This document shows, piece after piece, positions 8,078 to 15,852 of a stretch of 64,000 bases of DNA. This DNA comes from CAIWHR01 sp963788185 (lineage in GTDB: Bacteria > Pseudomonadota > Gammaproteobacteria > Burkholderiales > Casimicrobiaceae). Location: the NCBI GenBank assembly GCA_963788185.1, contig CAWBGE010000010.1, positions 310,001 through 374,000 of the forward strand, read 5' to 3'. The position numbers and the translations under genes were made by a program. The number at the start of each line of letters is the position of its first letter. Within the stretch, counting starts at the first letter, position 1. The notes under the pieces were generated by a model. That model saw only the letters and a list, made by a program, of their open reading frames with translations, ran no database searches and was not told where the DNA came from.

Positions 8078-10390
8078 TCAGCGTTTCGATCGGCCCGCCT
8101 TCGGCCGCCCGCCGCCGGCCAGAGGCTCCGTGAACCGCGGGCGATCGGCTTGACCGGCCGGCGTTTCCTCGGCCAGGCTGAAGTCGATCTTCGCCGTCTC
8201 GAGATCGACGCGGGCGACCTTGACCCGAACCCGCCCCGCGAGCTGATAGACGCGTCCTCCGCGTTCCCCGATCAGCGCGCGACGCGCGGCATCGAAGTGG
8301 AAGTAGTCGCGACCCAATTCCGTCACGTGGACGAGACCGTCGATATTGAGCTCGTCGATCGTCACGAACATGCCGAAGCCGGTCACCCCGCTGATGGTGC
8401 CGTCGAAGGTCTCGCCCACCTTGTCCTGCATGAAATAGCACTTGAGCCAGTTGGTGACATCGCGCGTCGCGTCATCGGCGCGGCGCTCGGTCAGCGAGCA
8501 GTGCACGCCGAGGTCGGCCCAGCCCATGCCGCCGGGTTGGTAGACGGCGCCCGACAGCACGGCCTTGATCGCGCGGTGGACGAGGAGATCCGGATAACGG
8601 CGGATCGGCGACGTGAAATGCGCGTAAGCCTCGTACGAAAGTCCGAAGTGGCCGACATTGTCGGGGCGGTACTGTGCCTGCTGCAGCGAACGCAGCAGCA
8701 CCGTCTGCAACAGCGCGAAATCGGGGCGCTCCTTGATCGACAGCAGCAGCTTTGCGTAGTCGGTGGCGGTCGGATCGTCACCGCCCGGAAGGGAAAGCGC
8801 GCAGCTCGCGAGGAAGTCCTTCAGGCTGGCGAGCTTCTCCGGCGTCGGGCCCTCGTGCACGCGGTAGAGCGCGGGATGCCTGTGCGCGGCGAGGAACTCC
8901 GCCGTGCAGACGTTGGCCGCCAGCATGCACTCCTCGATCAGCCGGTGGGCATCGTTGCGAACGACGGGCACGACGCGGACGATCTTGCCCTGCACGTCGA
9001 ACTCGAGTTGCATTTCCACCGTGTCGAAATCGATCGCGCCGCGCGCTTCGCGTGCCGTCTTCAGCACCTTGTACAGCGCGTACAGCGCGGTGAGCTGCGG
9101 CAGCAGCGTCTTGGCTTCCGCAGGCACGGATTTCGGTTCCGACAGCCAGTTCCACACCTGCGTGTAGGTGAGCCGGGCCCGCGAGTGCATGACGGCCGGA
9201 TAGAACTTGTACTGCGCGATCGCGCCGGCGGCGGTCACCGTCATCTCGCAGACCATGCACAGCCGGTCGACGTCGGGCTTGAGCGAGCACAGCTCGTTCG
9301 ACAGCGCTTCCGGGAGCATCGGGATCACCCGTCGCGGAAAGTAGACCGACGTTCCGCGTTCGCGCGCGTCACGGTCGATCGGATCGCCATCGCGCACGTA
9401 GTGCGAGACGTCGGCAATGGCGACGAGCAGGCGGTAGCCGCGGCCCTTCTTCTCGCAGTAGACGGCGTCGTCGAAGTCCTTTGCCGTCTCGCCGTCGATG
9501 GTGACGAGCGGCAGGCCGGTGAGATCGATGCGCGCGGCGCGATCGCTGTCGCCGACGGTCTTGGGCAGCTTGCCGGCCTGCTTGCGCGCCGGCGCGGAAA
9601 ATTCATGCGGCAGCTCGTGCTTCCGCAGCGCGATCTCGATTTCCATGCCGGGATCGGTGTAGGTACCCAGCACCTCGATCACGCGCGCGATGGCCTCGCG
9701 CTGCGACGACGGCTGCTCGACGATCTCGACCACGACGACGTCACCGGATCTCGCCTTGCCGCGCTCTTTGGGCGGCACCAGCAGATCCTGGTTGATGCGC
9801 CGGTTTTCGGCCACGACGAACGCGATGCCGTGCTCTTCGTAGAGCCGTCCGACGATGGTGCGATTGGCTCGCTCGAGGACGTCGATGACCTCGCCCTCCG
9901 GTCGCCCGCGCCGGTCGACGCCGGTCTTGCGCACGGTGGCGCGATCGCCGTGCAGCGCCTTGTGCATCTCGCGCGCATTGAGGAAGACGTCGGCACCGCC
10001 GTCCTCGGGCACGAGGAAGCCGTAGCCATCGGGATGGCCCTGCACGACTCCGGTGATGAAATCGAGCTTGGCGACAACGCAGAGCTCGCCCTTGCGGTTC
10101 ATCAGCAGCTGGCCGTCGCGCTGCATCGCCGCCACGCGGCCCAAGAATGCCTCTCGCGCCCGGCGGTCGACGGCCATGACGGCGCCGAGATCGTCGGGCG
10201 GCAGCGGGACGCCGGCCTCGGTCAGCGCCTCGAGTATCGCCGTGCGCGACGGCAGCAGCGCAGGATCGATGTCGTCGCGGCGGCGGCGCGGGGCCGATAA
10301 AGCGGTTTCAACGCTCGCGGGCGCCTCGGCGCTGGTCATGGTTGCGGACTTGCGGCGCGAGGATTTCTTGACGGGGATGAGTTTTGACAA
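8078..10390 (-). CDS. rnr: Ribonuclease R
   Basis: This 770-residue 3'-to-5' exoribonuclease of the RNB family degrades structured RNA. After a basic N-terminus come cold-shock-type RNA-binding domains (GHPDGYGFLVPEDGGADVFL), the RNB catalytic domain with the acidic cluster GETAKDFDDAVYCE and PRRVIPMLPEALSNELCSL, then an S1 domain (GTISGVTGFGMFVTIDELNIDG is its strand region) and a short basic tail. The reading frame opens at TTG 10390; the first ATG is at 10339 (MTSAEAPAS). Neither has a clear ribosome site. The region around the TTG coincides with the -35 of the divergent tRNA promoter. Confidence 0.93.
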   Translation of the reverse strand: MSKLIPVKKSSRRKSATMTSAEAPASVETALSAPRRRRDDIDPALLPSRTAILEALTEAGVPLPPDDLGAVMAVDRRAREAFLGRVAAMQRDGQLLMNRKGELCVVAKLDFITGVVQGHPDGYGFLVPEDGGADVFLNAREMHKALHGDRATVRKTGVDRRGRPEGEVIDVLERANRTIVGRLYEEHGIAFVVAENRRINQDLLVPPKERGKARSGDVVVVEIVEQPSSQREAIARVIEVLGTYTDPGMEIEIALRKHELPHEFSAPARKQAGKLPKTVGDSDRAARIDLTGLPLVTIDGETAKDFDDAVYCEKKGRGYRLLVAIADVSHYVRDGDPIDRDARERGTSVYFPRRVIPMLPEALSNELCSLKPDVDRLCMVCEMTVTAAGAIAQYKFYPAVMHSRARLTYTQVWNWLSEPKSVPAEAKTLLPQLTALYALYKVLKTAREARGAIDFDTVEMQLEFDVQGKIVRVVPVVRNDAHRLIEECMLAANVCTAEFLAAHRHPALYRVHEGPTPEKLASLKDFLASCALSLPGGDDPTATDYAKLLLSIKERPDFALLQTVLLRSLQQAQYRPDNVGHFGLSYEAYAHFTSPIRRYPDLLVHRAIKAVLSGAVYQPGGMGWADLGVHCSLTERRADDATRDVTNWLKCYFMQDKVGETFDGTISGVTGFGMFVTIDELNIDGLVHVTELGRDYFHFDAARRALIGERGGRVYQLAGRVRVKVARVDLETAKIDFSLAEETPAGQADRPRFTEPLAGGGRPKAGRSKR

Positions 10391-10412
10391 GTTTGTACGG
10401 TAAAAGTAAAAT
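10384..10412 (+). promoter_or_regulatory. Sigma-70 promoter of tRNA-Leu
   Basis: TTGACA (10384-10389) and TAAAAT (10407-10412) are separated by exactly 17 bases, a near-consensus sigma-70 promoter. Predicted transcription starts around 10419, a few bases before the tRNA at 10427. The -35 overlaps the possible TTG start of the divergent rnr gene. Confidence 0.85.
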
Positions 10413-10426
10413 TATCGATTGCAGTT

Positions 10427-10513
10427 GCCCAGATGGCGGAATTGGTAGACGCACTAGGTTCAGGTCCTAGCGGTGGCAACACTGTGGAGGTTCGAGTCCT
10501 CTTCTGGGCACCA
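10427..10513 (+). tRNA. tRNA-Leu (CAG anticodon)
   Basis: The acceptor arms GCCCAGA and TCTGGGC pair, with discriminator A and an encoded CCA end. The anticodon stem CTAGG/CCTAG encloses the loop TTCAGGT, giving anticodon CAG, which reads CUG leucine codons. A long variable arm (GGTGGCAACACTGT region) marks a class II tRNA, and the T loop is GTTCGAGTC-like. CUG is the expected dominant leucine codon at this GC content. Confidence 0.96.
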
Positions 10514-10529
10514 GTGGTTTGGAAACGTT

Positions 10530-10554
10530 CAACAGGCGCTTCGGGCGCCTGTTG
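10530..10554. terminator. Hairpin terminator between tRNA-Leu and the aminotransferase
   Basis: A perfect 10-bp inverted repeat, CAACAGGCGC and GCGCCTGTTG, surrounds the loop TTCGG. It lies 17 bases past the tRNA and 52 bases before the end of the convergent aminotransferase gene. There is no T tract, so efficiency is uncertain, but the position suits a shared terminator. Confidence 0.65.
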
Positions 10555-10606
10555 CGCTTAGGGGATCCGGAATCGCCGTCCCCGGCAGCGCCGCTGCCCG
10601 CATTCA

Positions 10607-11794
10607 CTATACGCCGCTTGCCTGCGCCGTCGCGAGCTTGCGCAGCCGTCGGGCTGCGTCCTGCAGCGTCTCGTCGCGTTTGGCGAAGCAGAAGCGGATC
10701 ACGCGGTGGTCGGTGCCCTTCTGATAGAACGCGGACAGCGGGATGGTTGCCACCCCGACCTCGGTGACGAGCCGCTGCGCGAACGCCGCGGCCGGCTCGT
10801 GGCTCACGCGGTCGTACCGGGCGAGCAGAAAGTAGCTGCCCGCGCAGGGCAGGGCTTCAAGCGGCGTGTCGGCAAGCGCGGCACGCAGGAGATCCCGCTT
10901 GCGCGCAAAGAAGGCGGGCAATCCTTCGTAGTGCGAGGGTTCGCGCAGGAACGCGGCCAGCGCGTGCTGCATCGGTGCGTTGACGGTGAAGACGGTGAAC
11001 TGGTGGACGCGCCGGATTTCTGCGCTGATCTCCGCTGGCGCCAGCGCGTATCCGACTTTCCAGCCGGTGGCGTGGAAGGTCTTGCCGAACGAGCCGATGA
11101 CAATGCTGCGCGCGGCGAGTTCGTCGTGGCGCGCGACACTCTGGTGCTGCACGCCGTCGTAGACCATGTGCTCGTAGGCCTCGTCGCTGATGACGACGAT
11201 GTCGGTGCCGCGCGTGAGCGCCGCCAGCGCATCGAGGTCCGCTGATCGCATGACGCTGGTGCCGGGATTGTTGGGGGTGTTGACGACGATGAGGCGTGTG
11301 CGCGGCGTGATGGCCTGGCGCAATGCGGCCCAATCGATGCTGAAATCGGGAAAGCTGAGCGGCAGCGTCACCGGCGTGGCACCGGCCAGGCGCACCGCCG
11401 GCACGTAGCTGTCGTAGGCGGGCTCGAACACGATGACTTCGTCGCCGGCGTGGGCCAGGGCCCCGATCGAGGTGAAGATCGCCTGCGTCGCGCCGGTGGT
11501 GACCGTGACCTCGTGCTGCGGGTCGTAGCCGCGGCCGTAGAGACGCAGCACCTTGGCGGCAATCGCCTCGCGCAGCGCGAGCACGCCCGGCATCAGCGGA
11601 TACTGGTTGTGACCCGCCTTCATCGCCGCGGTGACGAGATCGACCAGTGCGGGGTCGATCGGGTAGTCGGGAAACCCCTGGCCCAGGTTGACGGCGCCGT
11701 GCTGCTGCGCCAGCGCCGACATCACGGTGAAGATGGTGGTGCCCGTGGCGGGAAGCTTCGAGCGGATCGCGGGTTTCGTGACGGGGTCGGCCAT
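10607..11794 (-). CDS. PLP-dependent methionine-type aminotransferase (class I/II)
   Basis: This 395-residue fold-type I aminotransferase starts MADPVTKPAIRSKLP and shows AVNLGQGFPDYP, the NPNNPGTS substrate/cofactor segment, DEAYEHMVYDG and the PLP lysine in GSFGKTFHATGWKVGY. These features match the YbdL-like methionine aminotransferases, which act in methionine salvage and on aromatic or sulfur keto acids. The frame stays open to 12757 upstream, but that stretch is antisense to the H1-like gene and low in complexity. The ATG at 11794 gives the usual family N-terminus. Exact substrate is inferred. Confidence 0.9.
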   Translation of the reverse strand: MADPVTKPAIRSKLPATGTTIFTVMSALAQQHGAVNLGQGFPDYPIDPALVDLVTAAMKAGHNQYPLMPGVLALREAIAAKVLRLYGRGYDPQHEVTVTTGATQAIFTSIGALAHAGDEVIVFEPAYDSYVPAVRLAGATPVTLPLSFPDFSIDWAALRQAITPRTRLIVVNTPNNPGTSVMRSADLDALAALTRGTDIVVISDEAYEHMVYDGVQHQSVARHDELAARSIVIGSFGKTFHATGWKVGYALAPAEISAEIRRVHQFTVFTVNAPMQHALAAFLREPSHYEGLPAFFARKRDLLRAALADTPLEALPCAGSYFLLARYDRVSHEPAAAFAQRLVTEVGVATIPLSAFYQKGTDHRVIRFCFAKRDETLQDAARRLRKLATAQASGV

Positions 11795-12104
11795 GGCGAA
11801 AGAGGGTGATGTCGGCGCGCGGTCGCGGCCCGACGGGCAGCTGCGACGACCGCGGGGAGCCCCCAAAGCGGAGATTGTCGCAGAGTGCTGCTGCAAAAGC
11901 GCGGGGCCTGCGTTTTTCGACGTTGTCGTTGCGCAACGCGACCCCGCGCAGGCCCGCGAGCGATGCGCCTCGGGAAGCGCGACGCGTCGACGTTGGGGGT
12001 ATGCTTGACAATGGACGCAACAGTCCAGATCCGGTCGGCGGAACCGCAGGTACAACGCTCCGCCACCGGCCGTTACAACCCAGGACAGGAACCCGGAGTC
12101 GCGC
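11795..12104. other. 310-base divergent intergenic region with nested dyads
   Basis: No gene is seen. The stretch holds an inverted repeat GGGCCTGCG (11904-11912) and CGCAGGCCC (11947-11955), and between its arms a perfect 12-base palindrome CGTTGCGCAACG (11927-11938). The promoters of the divergent aminotransferase and H1-like genes should lie here. A TTGACA occurs at 12005-12010 without a convincing -10 partner. Confidence 0.5.
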
Positions 12105-12695
12105 ATGAGCAACGATCTGTTGTCGAAAGTTGGTTCGATGGTCGAGTCGGTGAAGGACAAGGCCGAAGAAGTCGGCAAGTCCATTGCCTCCGAAGCGAAG
12201 GATGTTGCGGCCGGCGCAAAGCGCGAAGTTGCGAAGGCCAGGCGCGTGGTCGTGCGCAAGGCCAAGAGCGTCGAGGCGTCGGCCGTCAAGACCATGAAGA
12301 GCGCCGAGTCCAAAGCCAAGAAGGCGGTCGGCTCTGCAAAGAAAGCAGTCGGGTCGGCCAGGAAGGCCGTCGTCACCAAAGCCAAGGCGGTGAAGGCGGA
12401 TGCGAAGAGAGTCGCCGCCAAGGCGCAGAAGGCCGTCGGCATGGCGAAACCCAAGGCGACGAAAGCCAAGGGCTCTGCCGCGAAGAAGACCGGCGCCGTG
12501 AAAGGCGCGGCAACGAAGGTCGCCGCCAAGGCGAAGGCCGCGAAAAAGGCAGTTGTCGGTAAGGTGGCGGCGGCGAAGAGGACCGCGGTGAAGAAATCCG
12601 TGGCGGCGAAGAAAACGGTAGTGAAGAAGGCTGTCGCGGCGAAGAAGACGGTCCGCAAGGCGGCGAAGAAGGTTGCCAAGAAAGCGAAGAAGTAG
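12105..12695 (+). CDS. Histone H1-like lysine/alanine-rich protein
   Basis: This 196-residue protein is very rich in Lys, Ala and Val and almost lacks aromatic residues. Residues 1-60 (MSNDLLSKVGSMVESVKDKAEE...) form a mixed-charge amphipathic helical region. The remainder is a run of imperfect repeats such as KKAVGSAKKAVG, AAKKTV and KKAVAAKKTV. Such proteins, related in style to eukaryotic H1 tails and to AlgP or bacterial H1 homologues, bind DNA non-specifically and are common in Betaproteobacteria. Start ATG 12105 follows a GGAG-containing site. It ends in a strong bidirectional terminator. Repeat-rich coding sequence is prone to length variation between strains. Confidence 0.85.
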   Translation: MSNDLLSKVGSMVESVKDKAEEVGKSIASEAKDVAAGAKREVAKARRVVVRKAKSVEASAVKTMKSAESKAKKAVGSAKKAVGSARKAVVTKAKAVKADAKRVAAKAQKAVGMAKPKATKAKGSAAKKTGAVKGAATKVAAKAKAAKKAVVGKVAAAKRTAVKKSVAAKKTVVKKAVAAKKTVRKAAKKVAKKAKK

Positions 12696-12721
12696 GCCGC
12701 TCGGGCGTCGCGCCTGCTTGG

Positions 12722-12757
12722 ATGCAAACGGCCCGGAAACACCCGGGCCGTTTGCAT
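12722..12757. terminator. Bidirectional terminator after the H1-like gene
   Basis: A perfect 15-bp inverted repeat, ATGCAAACGGCCCGG (12722-12736) and CCGGGCCGTTTGCAT (12743-12757), encloses the six-base loop AAACAC. It sits between the convergent H1-like and phosphoribosyltransferase genes and can serve both strands. Confidence 0.88.
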
Positions 12758-12772
12758 TCTGCTCGTCGAAGC

Positions 12773-13282
12773 TCAGCTGCCGAGCCGCGCCGCGAGCCCC
12801 TCGGGCCGCAGGTTGTCGTAGATCTCGAACGGCTGGTGGATCCACGGATTGTCGGGAAGCATGTCGACGTAGTAATCGGGCTTGAACACCGAACACGCCT
12901 TCCACCACAGTACGGCAGTCCTGCAGACGGTGATGTGCGGCCAGCGCTCCGGCAGCGTGCGATGCACGACCGCCAGCGTGTGCCCCGAGTCCACCATGTC
13001 GTCGACGAGCAGGATCCGGTCGCCCAAACGGGGGGCGGTCATCGTCATGTGCTCGGCGATGACGAGTTCGCCGCGGATGGTGCCGCCCTCGGCCGCATAC
13101 GAGTGCGTCGAAAGGATCGCCAGCGGCTTCTCGTAGATGCGTGAAAGCACGTCGCCGACCCGCAGGCCACCGCGGGCAACGCAGATGATCTGGTTGAAAT
13201 CGAACCCGGACTGGTAGACGTTCAACGCCAGCCGCTCGACCAGCGTGTTGTACTGATCCCAGCTTACGTACAGGCCTGGCAT
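12773..13282 (-). CDS. Phosphoribosyltransferase (purine type)
   Basis: This 169-residue type I phosphoribosyltransferase has the PRPP-binding motif ILLVDDMVDSGHTL (about 90-103) and the IICVARGGLRVGD loop near residue 32-44. It resembles the small proteins annotated as hypoxanthine or xanthine phosphoribosyltransferases, which salvage purine bases with PRPP. It lies 33 bases downstream of purA on the same strand, which supports a purine role. The base it uses cannot be decided from sequence. Length is normal. Confidence 0.82.
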   Translation of the reverse strand: MPGLYVSWDQYNTLVERLALNVYQSGFDFNQIICVARGGLRVGDVLSRIYEKPLAILSTHSYAAEGGTIRGELVIAEHMTMTAPRLGDRILLVDDMVDSGHTLAVVHRTLPERWPHITVCRTAVLWWKACSVFKPDYYVDMLPDNPWIHQPFEIYDNLRPEGLAARLGS

Positions 13283-13315
13283 TTTCTCTCCCCGGGGCGG
13301 GCGGTTGGGCTGGCG

Positions 13316-14608
13316 TCAGTGGAACGGGTGGTGCAGCAGGATGGTTTCCGTGCGGTCGGGACCGGTGGAGACCATCGCAATGGGCACGCCGGTGAGCGTC
13401 TCGATCCGGCGCAGGTATGCCCGCGCGTTGGCGGGCAATGCGTCGAACGACTGCACGCCGACCGTGCTTTCCTTCCAGCCCGGAATCGACTCGTACACGG
13501 GCCTGCACTCGGCGACAGCGTCGGCGCCGGAGGGCAGCAGATCGACCGGCTGGCCGTTCACCGTGTAGCTGGTGCAGATGCGGATCTCGTCCATGCCGTC
13601 CAGCACGTCGAGCTTCATGATGCAAAGCCCGCTGACGCCGTTGAGGCTGAAGGAGCGCTTCAATCCCGGCACGTCGAGCCAGCCGCAGCGGCGCGGCCGG
13701 CCGGTGACCGAACCGAACTCGTTGCCGCGCTTGGCGAGGTGCGCTCCGACGTCGTCGGTGAGTTCGGTGGGGAAGGGGCCGGTGCCCACGCGGGTGGTGT
13801 AGGCCTTGACGATGCCGAGCACGTAGTCGAGGAACTGCGGCCCCACGCCCGCGCCCGGCGCGGCGGCGCCCGCGAGGCAGTTCGAAGACGTCACGTACGG
13901 GTAGGTGCCGTGATCCACGTCGAGCAGCGCGCCCTGCGCGCCCTCGAACAGCAGCGACTCGCCGCGCGCGCGCGCGGCCTGCAGCAGGGCGGCGACATCG
14001 GCGACCATCGGCGAGAGCTGCGGGACAAGCGCCAGGATTTCGTCGCGCGTCTTCTCGAACGGCACGGGGTCGCGCTTGAAATACTGGGTCAGCACGAAGT
14101 TGTGGTATTCGAGCAGGCTCTTCAGCTTGGCGGTGAAACGGTCCGGATACAGGAGATCCTGCAGGCGGATCGCGCGGCGGGCGATCTTGTCCTCGTAGGC
14201 CGGGCCGATGCCGCGGCCGGTGGTGCCGATCTTCGCCTCGCCCATCGCACCCTCTCGGGCATTGTCGATGGCGACGTGGTAGGGCAGCACCAGAGGGCAC
14301 GCGGGAGAAATCCTGAGTCGCGGGCGGACGCTGACGCCTGCGGTCTCGAGCTCGCCGATCTCCTGCAGCAGCGCGGTCGGGGAGAGGACCACGCCGTTGC
14401 CGATGAAGATGGCCACATTCGGGCGCAGGACGCCCGAGGGGATCAGCCGCAGGACCGTCCGCTTGCCTTTGATGACCAGCGTGTGCCCGGCGTTGTGCCC
14501 GCCCTGGAAGCGCACGACGCCGTGTGCCTCCTCGGTCAGCCAGTCGACGACCTTGCCCTTGCCTTCATCGCCCCACTGCGTACCGATGACAACGACATTT
14601 TTTCCCAT
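13316..14608 (-). CDS. purA: Adenylosuccinate synthetase PurA
   Basis: This 430-residue enzyme joins IMP and aspartate using GTP, the first committed step to AMP. The N-terminal loop GTQWGDEGKGKVVD (about 9-22) is the signature, followed by FQGGHNAGHT and, later, GRGIGPAYEDK and the RPRRCGWLD segment. Length is normal. It sits between hisZ and a purine-type phosphoribosyltransferase on the minus strand, the common betaproteobacterial order. Confidence 0.97.
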   Translation of the reverse strand: MGKNVVVIGTQWGDEGKGKVVDWLTEEAHGVVRFQGGHNAGHTLVIKGKRTVLRLIPSGVLRPNVAIFIGNGVVLSPTALLQEIGELETAGVSVRPRLRISPACPLVLPYHVAIDNAREGAMGEAKIGTTGRGIGPAYEDKIARRAIRLQDLLYPDRFTAKLKSLLEYHNFVLTQYFKRDPVPFEKTRDEILALVPQLSPMVADVAALLQAARARGESLLFEGAQGALLDVDHGTYPYVTSSNCLAGAAAPGAGVGPQFLDYVLGIVKAYTTRVGTGPFPTELTDDVGAHLAKRGNEFGSVTGRPRRCGWLDVPGLKRSFSLNGVSGLCIMKLDVLDGMDEIRICTSYTVNGQPVDLLPSGADAVAECRPVYESIPGWKESTVGVQSFDALPANARAYLRRIETLTGVPIAMVSTGPDRTETILLHHPFH

Positions 14609-14650
14609 GTGCGCTTGAAACCTTTCCTTGTTCGAGATGAGTCGCAGCGG

Positions 14651-15628
14651 TCAGCTTCCGCGCATGACCACGCCGGCCAGTTGGCGCAGATCCAGCGTGA
14701 AGCCCGTGGCAGGGCGGGCGCGGCCGAAGGACTTGCCGATGCCGTCATAGCGGCCACCGTTGCCGATGGCATTTGCTTCGCCCGACGTGAACACCGAAAA
14801 GGTCACGCCGTTCTGGTAATGATAGCCGGTGAGGTCGGCAAGATCGATATGCAGCGCGTCGACGTGCGGGCTGCTGGTTGCGACGAGCGCGCCGAGCGCG
14901 GTCAGCGCATTGCGGATCGGCGGGGTGTCGGGCAGGCGCTCGCGCGCTGCGGCGAGCACTTCGCCGGCGGGGCCGTAGAGCGCCGGCAGCGCGGTCAGCG
15001 CATTGCGCCATGCCGCGGGCAGCCGGGCGGTGATTTGCGCGACGGTGGGCACATCCTTGGCGGAGAGCGCGGCGAAGAGTTCGCTGTCCTCGCCGTTGGA
15101 CGCGATGCCGGATCCCGCGGCCAGCGCGCGATAGATTCCGACATGCCCGAGGTCGAGGTGCACGCCGCGCACGCCGGCGCCGGCGAGGGCCGACAACAGC
15201 ACGCTCAGTACCTCGGCGTCACCGGCGATACCCGGCTCGCCGTAGAGTTCGGCGCCGATCTGCAACACTTCGCGCGTCTTGCCGAGTCCGGTGGGTACGG
15301 TGCGCAGCACGCTGCCGGCGTAGCAGAGCCGCGTGACACCCGGCTCGTTGAGGAGATGGGCGTCGATGCGCGCGACCTGCGGCGTGATGTCGGCACGCAG
15401 GCCGAGAAGACGTCCCGACAACGGATCGACCACCTTGAAGGTCTGCAGTTCGAGGTCGCTGCCGGTTCCGGTGAGCAGCGACTCGAGGTGTTCGACCAGC
15501 GGCGGCTGGACCAGGCGATAGCCCTGCTCGCGAAAATGATCGAGCAACAGCCGGCGCAGCGCTTCGACCCGCTCGGCTTCGGCAGGAAGGATGTCCTCGA
15601 TGTGCTCCGGCAGGATCCACTTACGCAT
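14651..15628 (-). CDS. hisZ: HisZ, ATP phosphoribosyltransferase regulatory subunit
   Basis: This 325-residue histidyl-tRNA-synthetase-like protein forms a complex with short HisG and makes it active and histidine-sensitive. It begins MRKWILPEHIEDILPAEA and has the motif 2-like RADITPQVARIDAHLL segment and the motif 3-like GGRYDGIGKSFGRARPATGF. From memory, relatives are about 380-390 residues; this one stops soon after DLRQLAGVV, so a C-terminal portion of about 55 residues seems missing. Its ATG overlaps the stop region of the DUF2065 gene by eight bases. Confidence 0.9.
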   Translation of the reverse strand: MRKWILPEHIEDILPAEAERVEALRRLLLDHFREQGYRLVQPPLVEHLESLLTGTGSDLELQTFKVVDPLSGRLLGLRADITPQVARIDAHLLNEPGVTRLCYAGSVLRTVPTGLGKTREVLQIGAELYGEPGIAGDAEVLSVLLSALAGAGVRGVHLDLGHVGIYRALAAGSGIASNGEDSELFAALSAKDVPTVAQITARLPAAWRNALTALPALYGPAGEVLAAARERLPDTPPIRNALTALGALVATSSPHVDALHIDLADLTGYHYQNGVTFSVFTSGEANAIGNGGRYDGIGKSFGRARPATGFTLDLRQLAGVVMRGS

Positions 15629-15812
15629 TTGTCACCAGTCCATAACCCAGCAAGCCGAACAGGATCGCTGCCAGTCCCACGAAACGCAACTGGCCGTCGC
15701 TGAGGTCAAGGAGCTTGCGGAAGCTCTCGCGCCAGACCCGAGGCGCCAGGAGCGGCATCAGACCTTCGAGCACCAGCACCAGCGCGAGCGCCGCAAGCAG
15801 TGATTCCTGCAC
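15621..15812 (-). CDS. DUF2065 small membrane protein (YjeT type)
   Basis: This 63-residue protein has two hydrophobic segments (about 4-22 and 44-61) around a conserved loop PRVWRESFRKLLDLSDGQLRF, the hallmark of DUF2065. The family lies next to hflC in many Proteobacteria, as here, with 40 bases between them. The role is unknown; the location suggests a link with the HflKC membrane complex. Its 3' end overlaps the hisZ start. Confidence 0.9.
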   Translation of the reverse strand: MQESLLAALALVLVLEGLMPLLAPRVWRESFRKLLDLSDGQLRFVGLAAILFGLLGYGLVTNA

Positions 15813-15852
15813 TGCATCCCCCTGATGCCGGCGGCTCTTCGATGAGCCTGGT

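Noticed and set aside
8000..10300. A 766-codon frame antisense to rnr
   Set aside because: RNase R motifs on the other strand are unambiguous; this frame shows only the Arg/His/Val-rich composition typical of the antisense of a GC-rich gene.
12300..12695. Short tandem repeats of the H1-like gene as a CRISPR array or minisatellite
   Set aside because: The repeats are degenerate codon runs for Lys/Ala with no spacers of constant length, and they are inside one open frame.
10607..12757. A 716-codon frame joining the aminotransferase to an N-terminal extension
   Set aside because: The extension is the mirror of the lysine/alanine-rich H1-like gene, giving runs of Phe, Ala and Thr, and it crosses a terminator. 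The aminotransferase proper starts at 11794 with a family-typical N-terminus.
10857..14300. An 1147-codon minus-strand frame
   Set aside because: It overlaps purA, the phosphoribosyltransferase and the aminotransferase out of frame and is Arg/Gly/Ala-rich, as expected of a shadow frame in GC-rich DNA.
13319..15703. A 794-codon frame antisense to purA and hisZ
   Set aside because: Both minus-strand genes have clear motifs and this frame has no recognisable domain.
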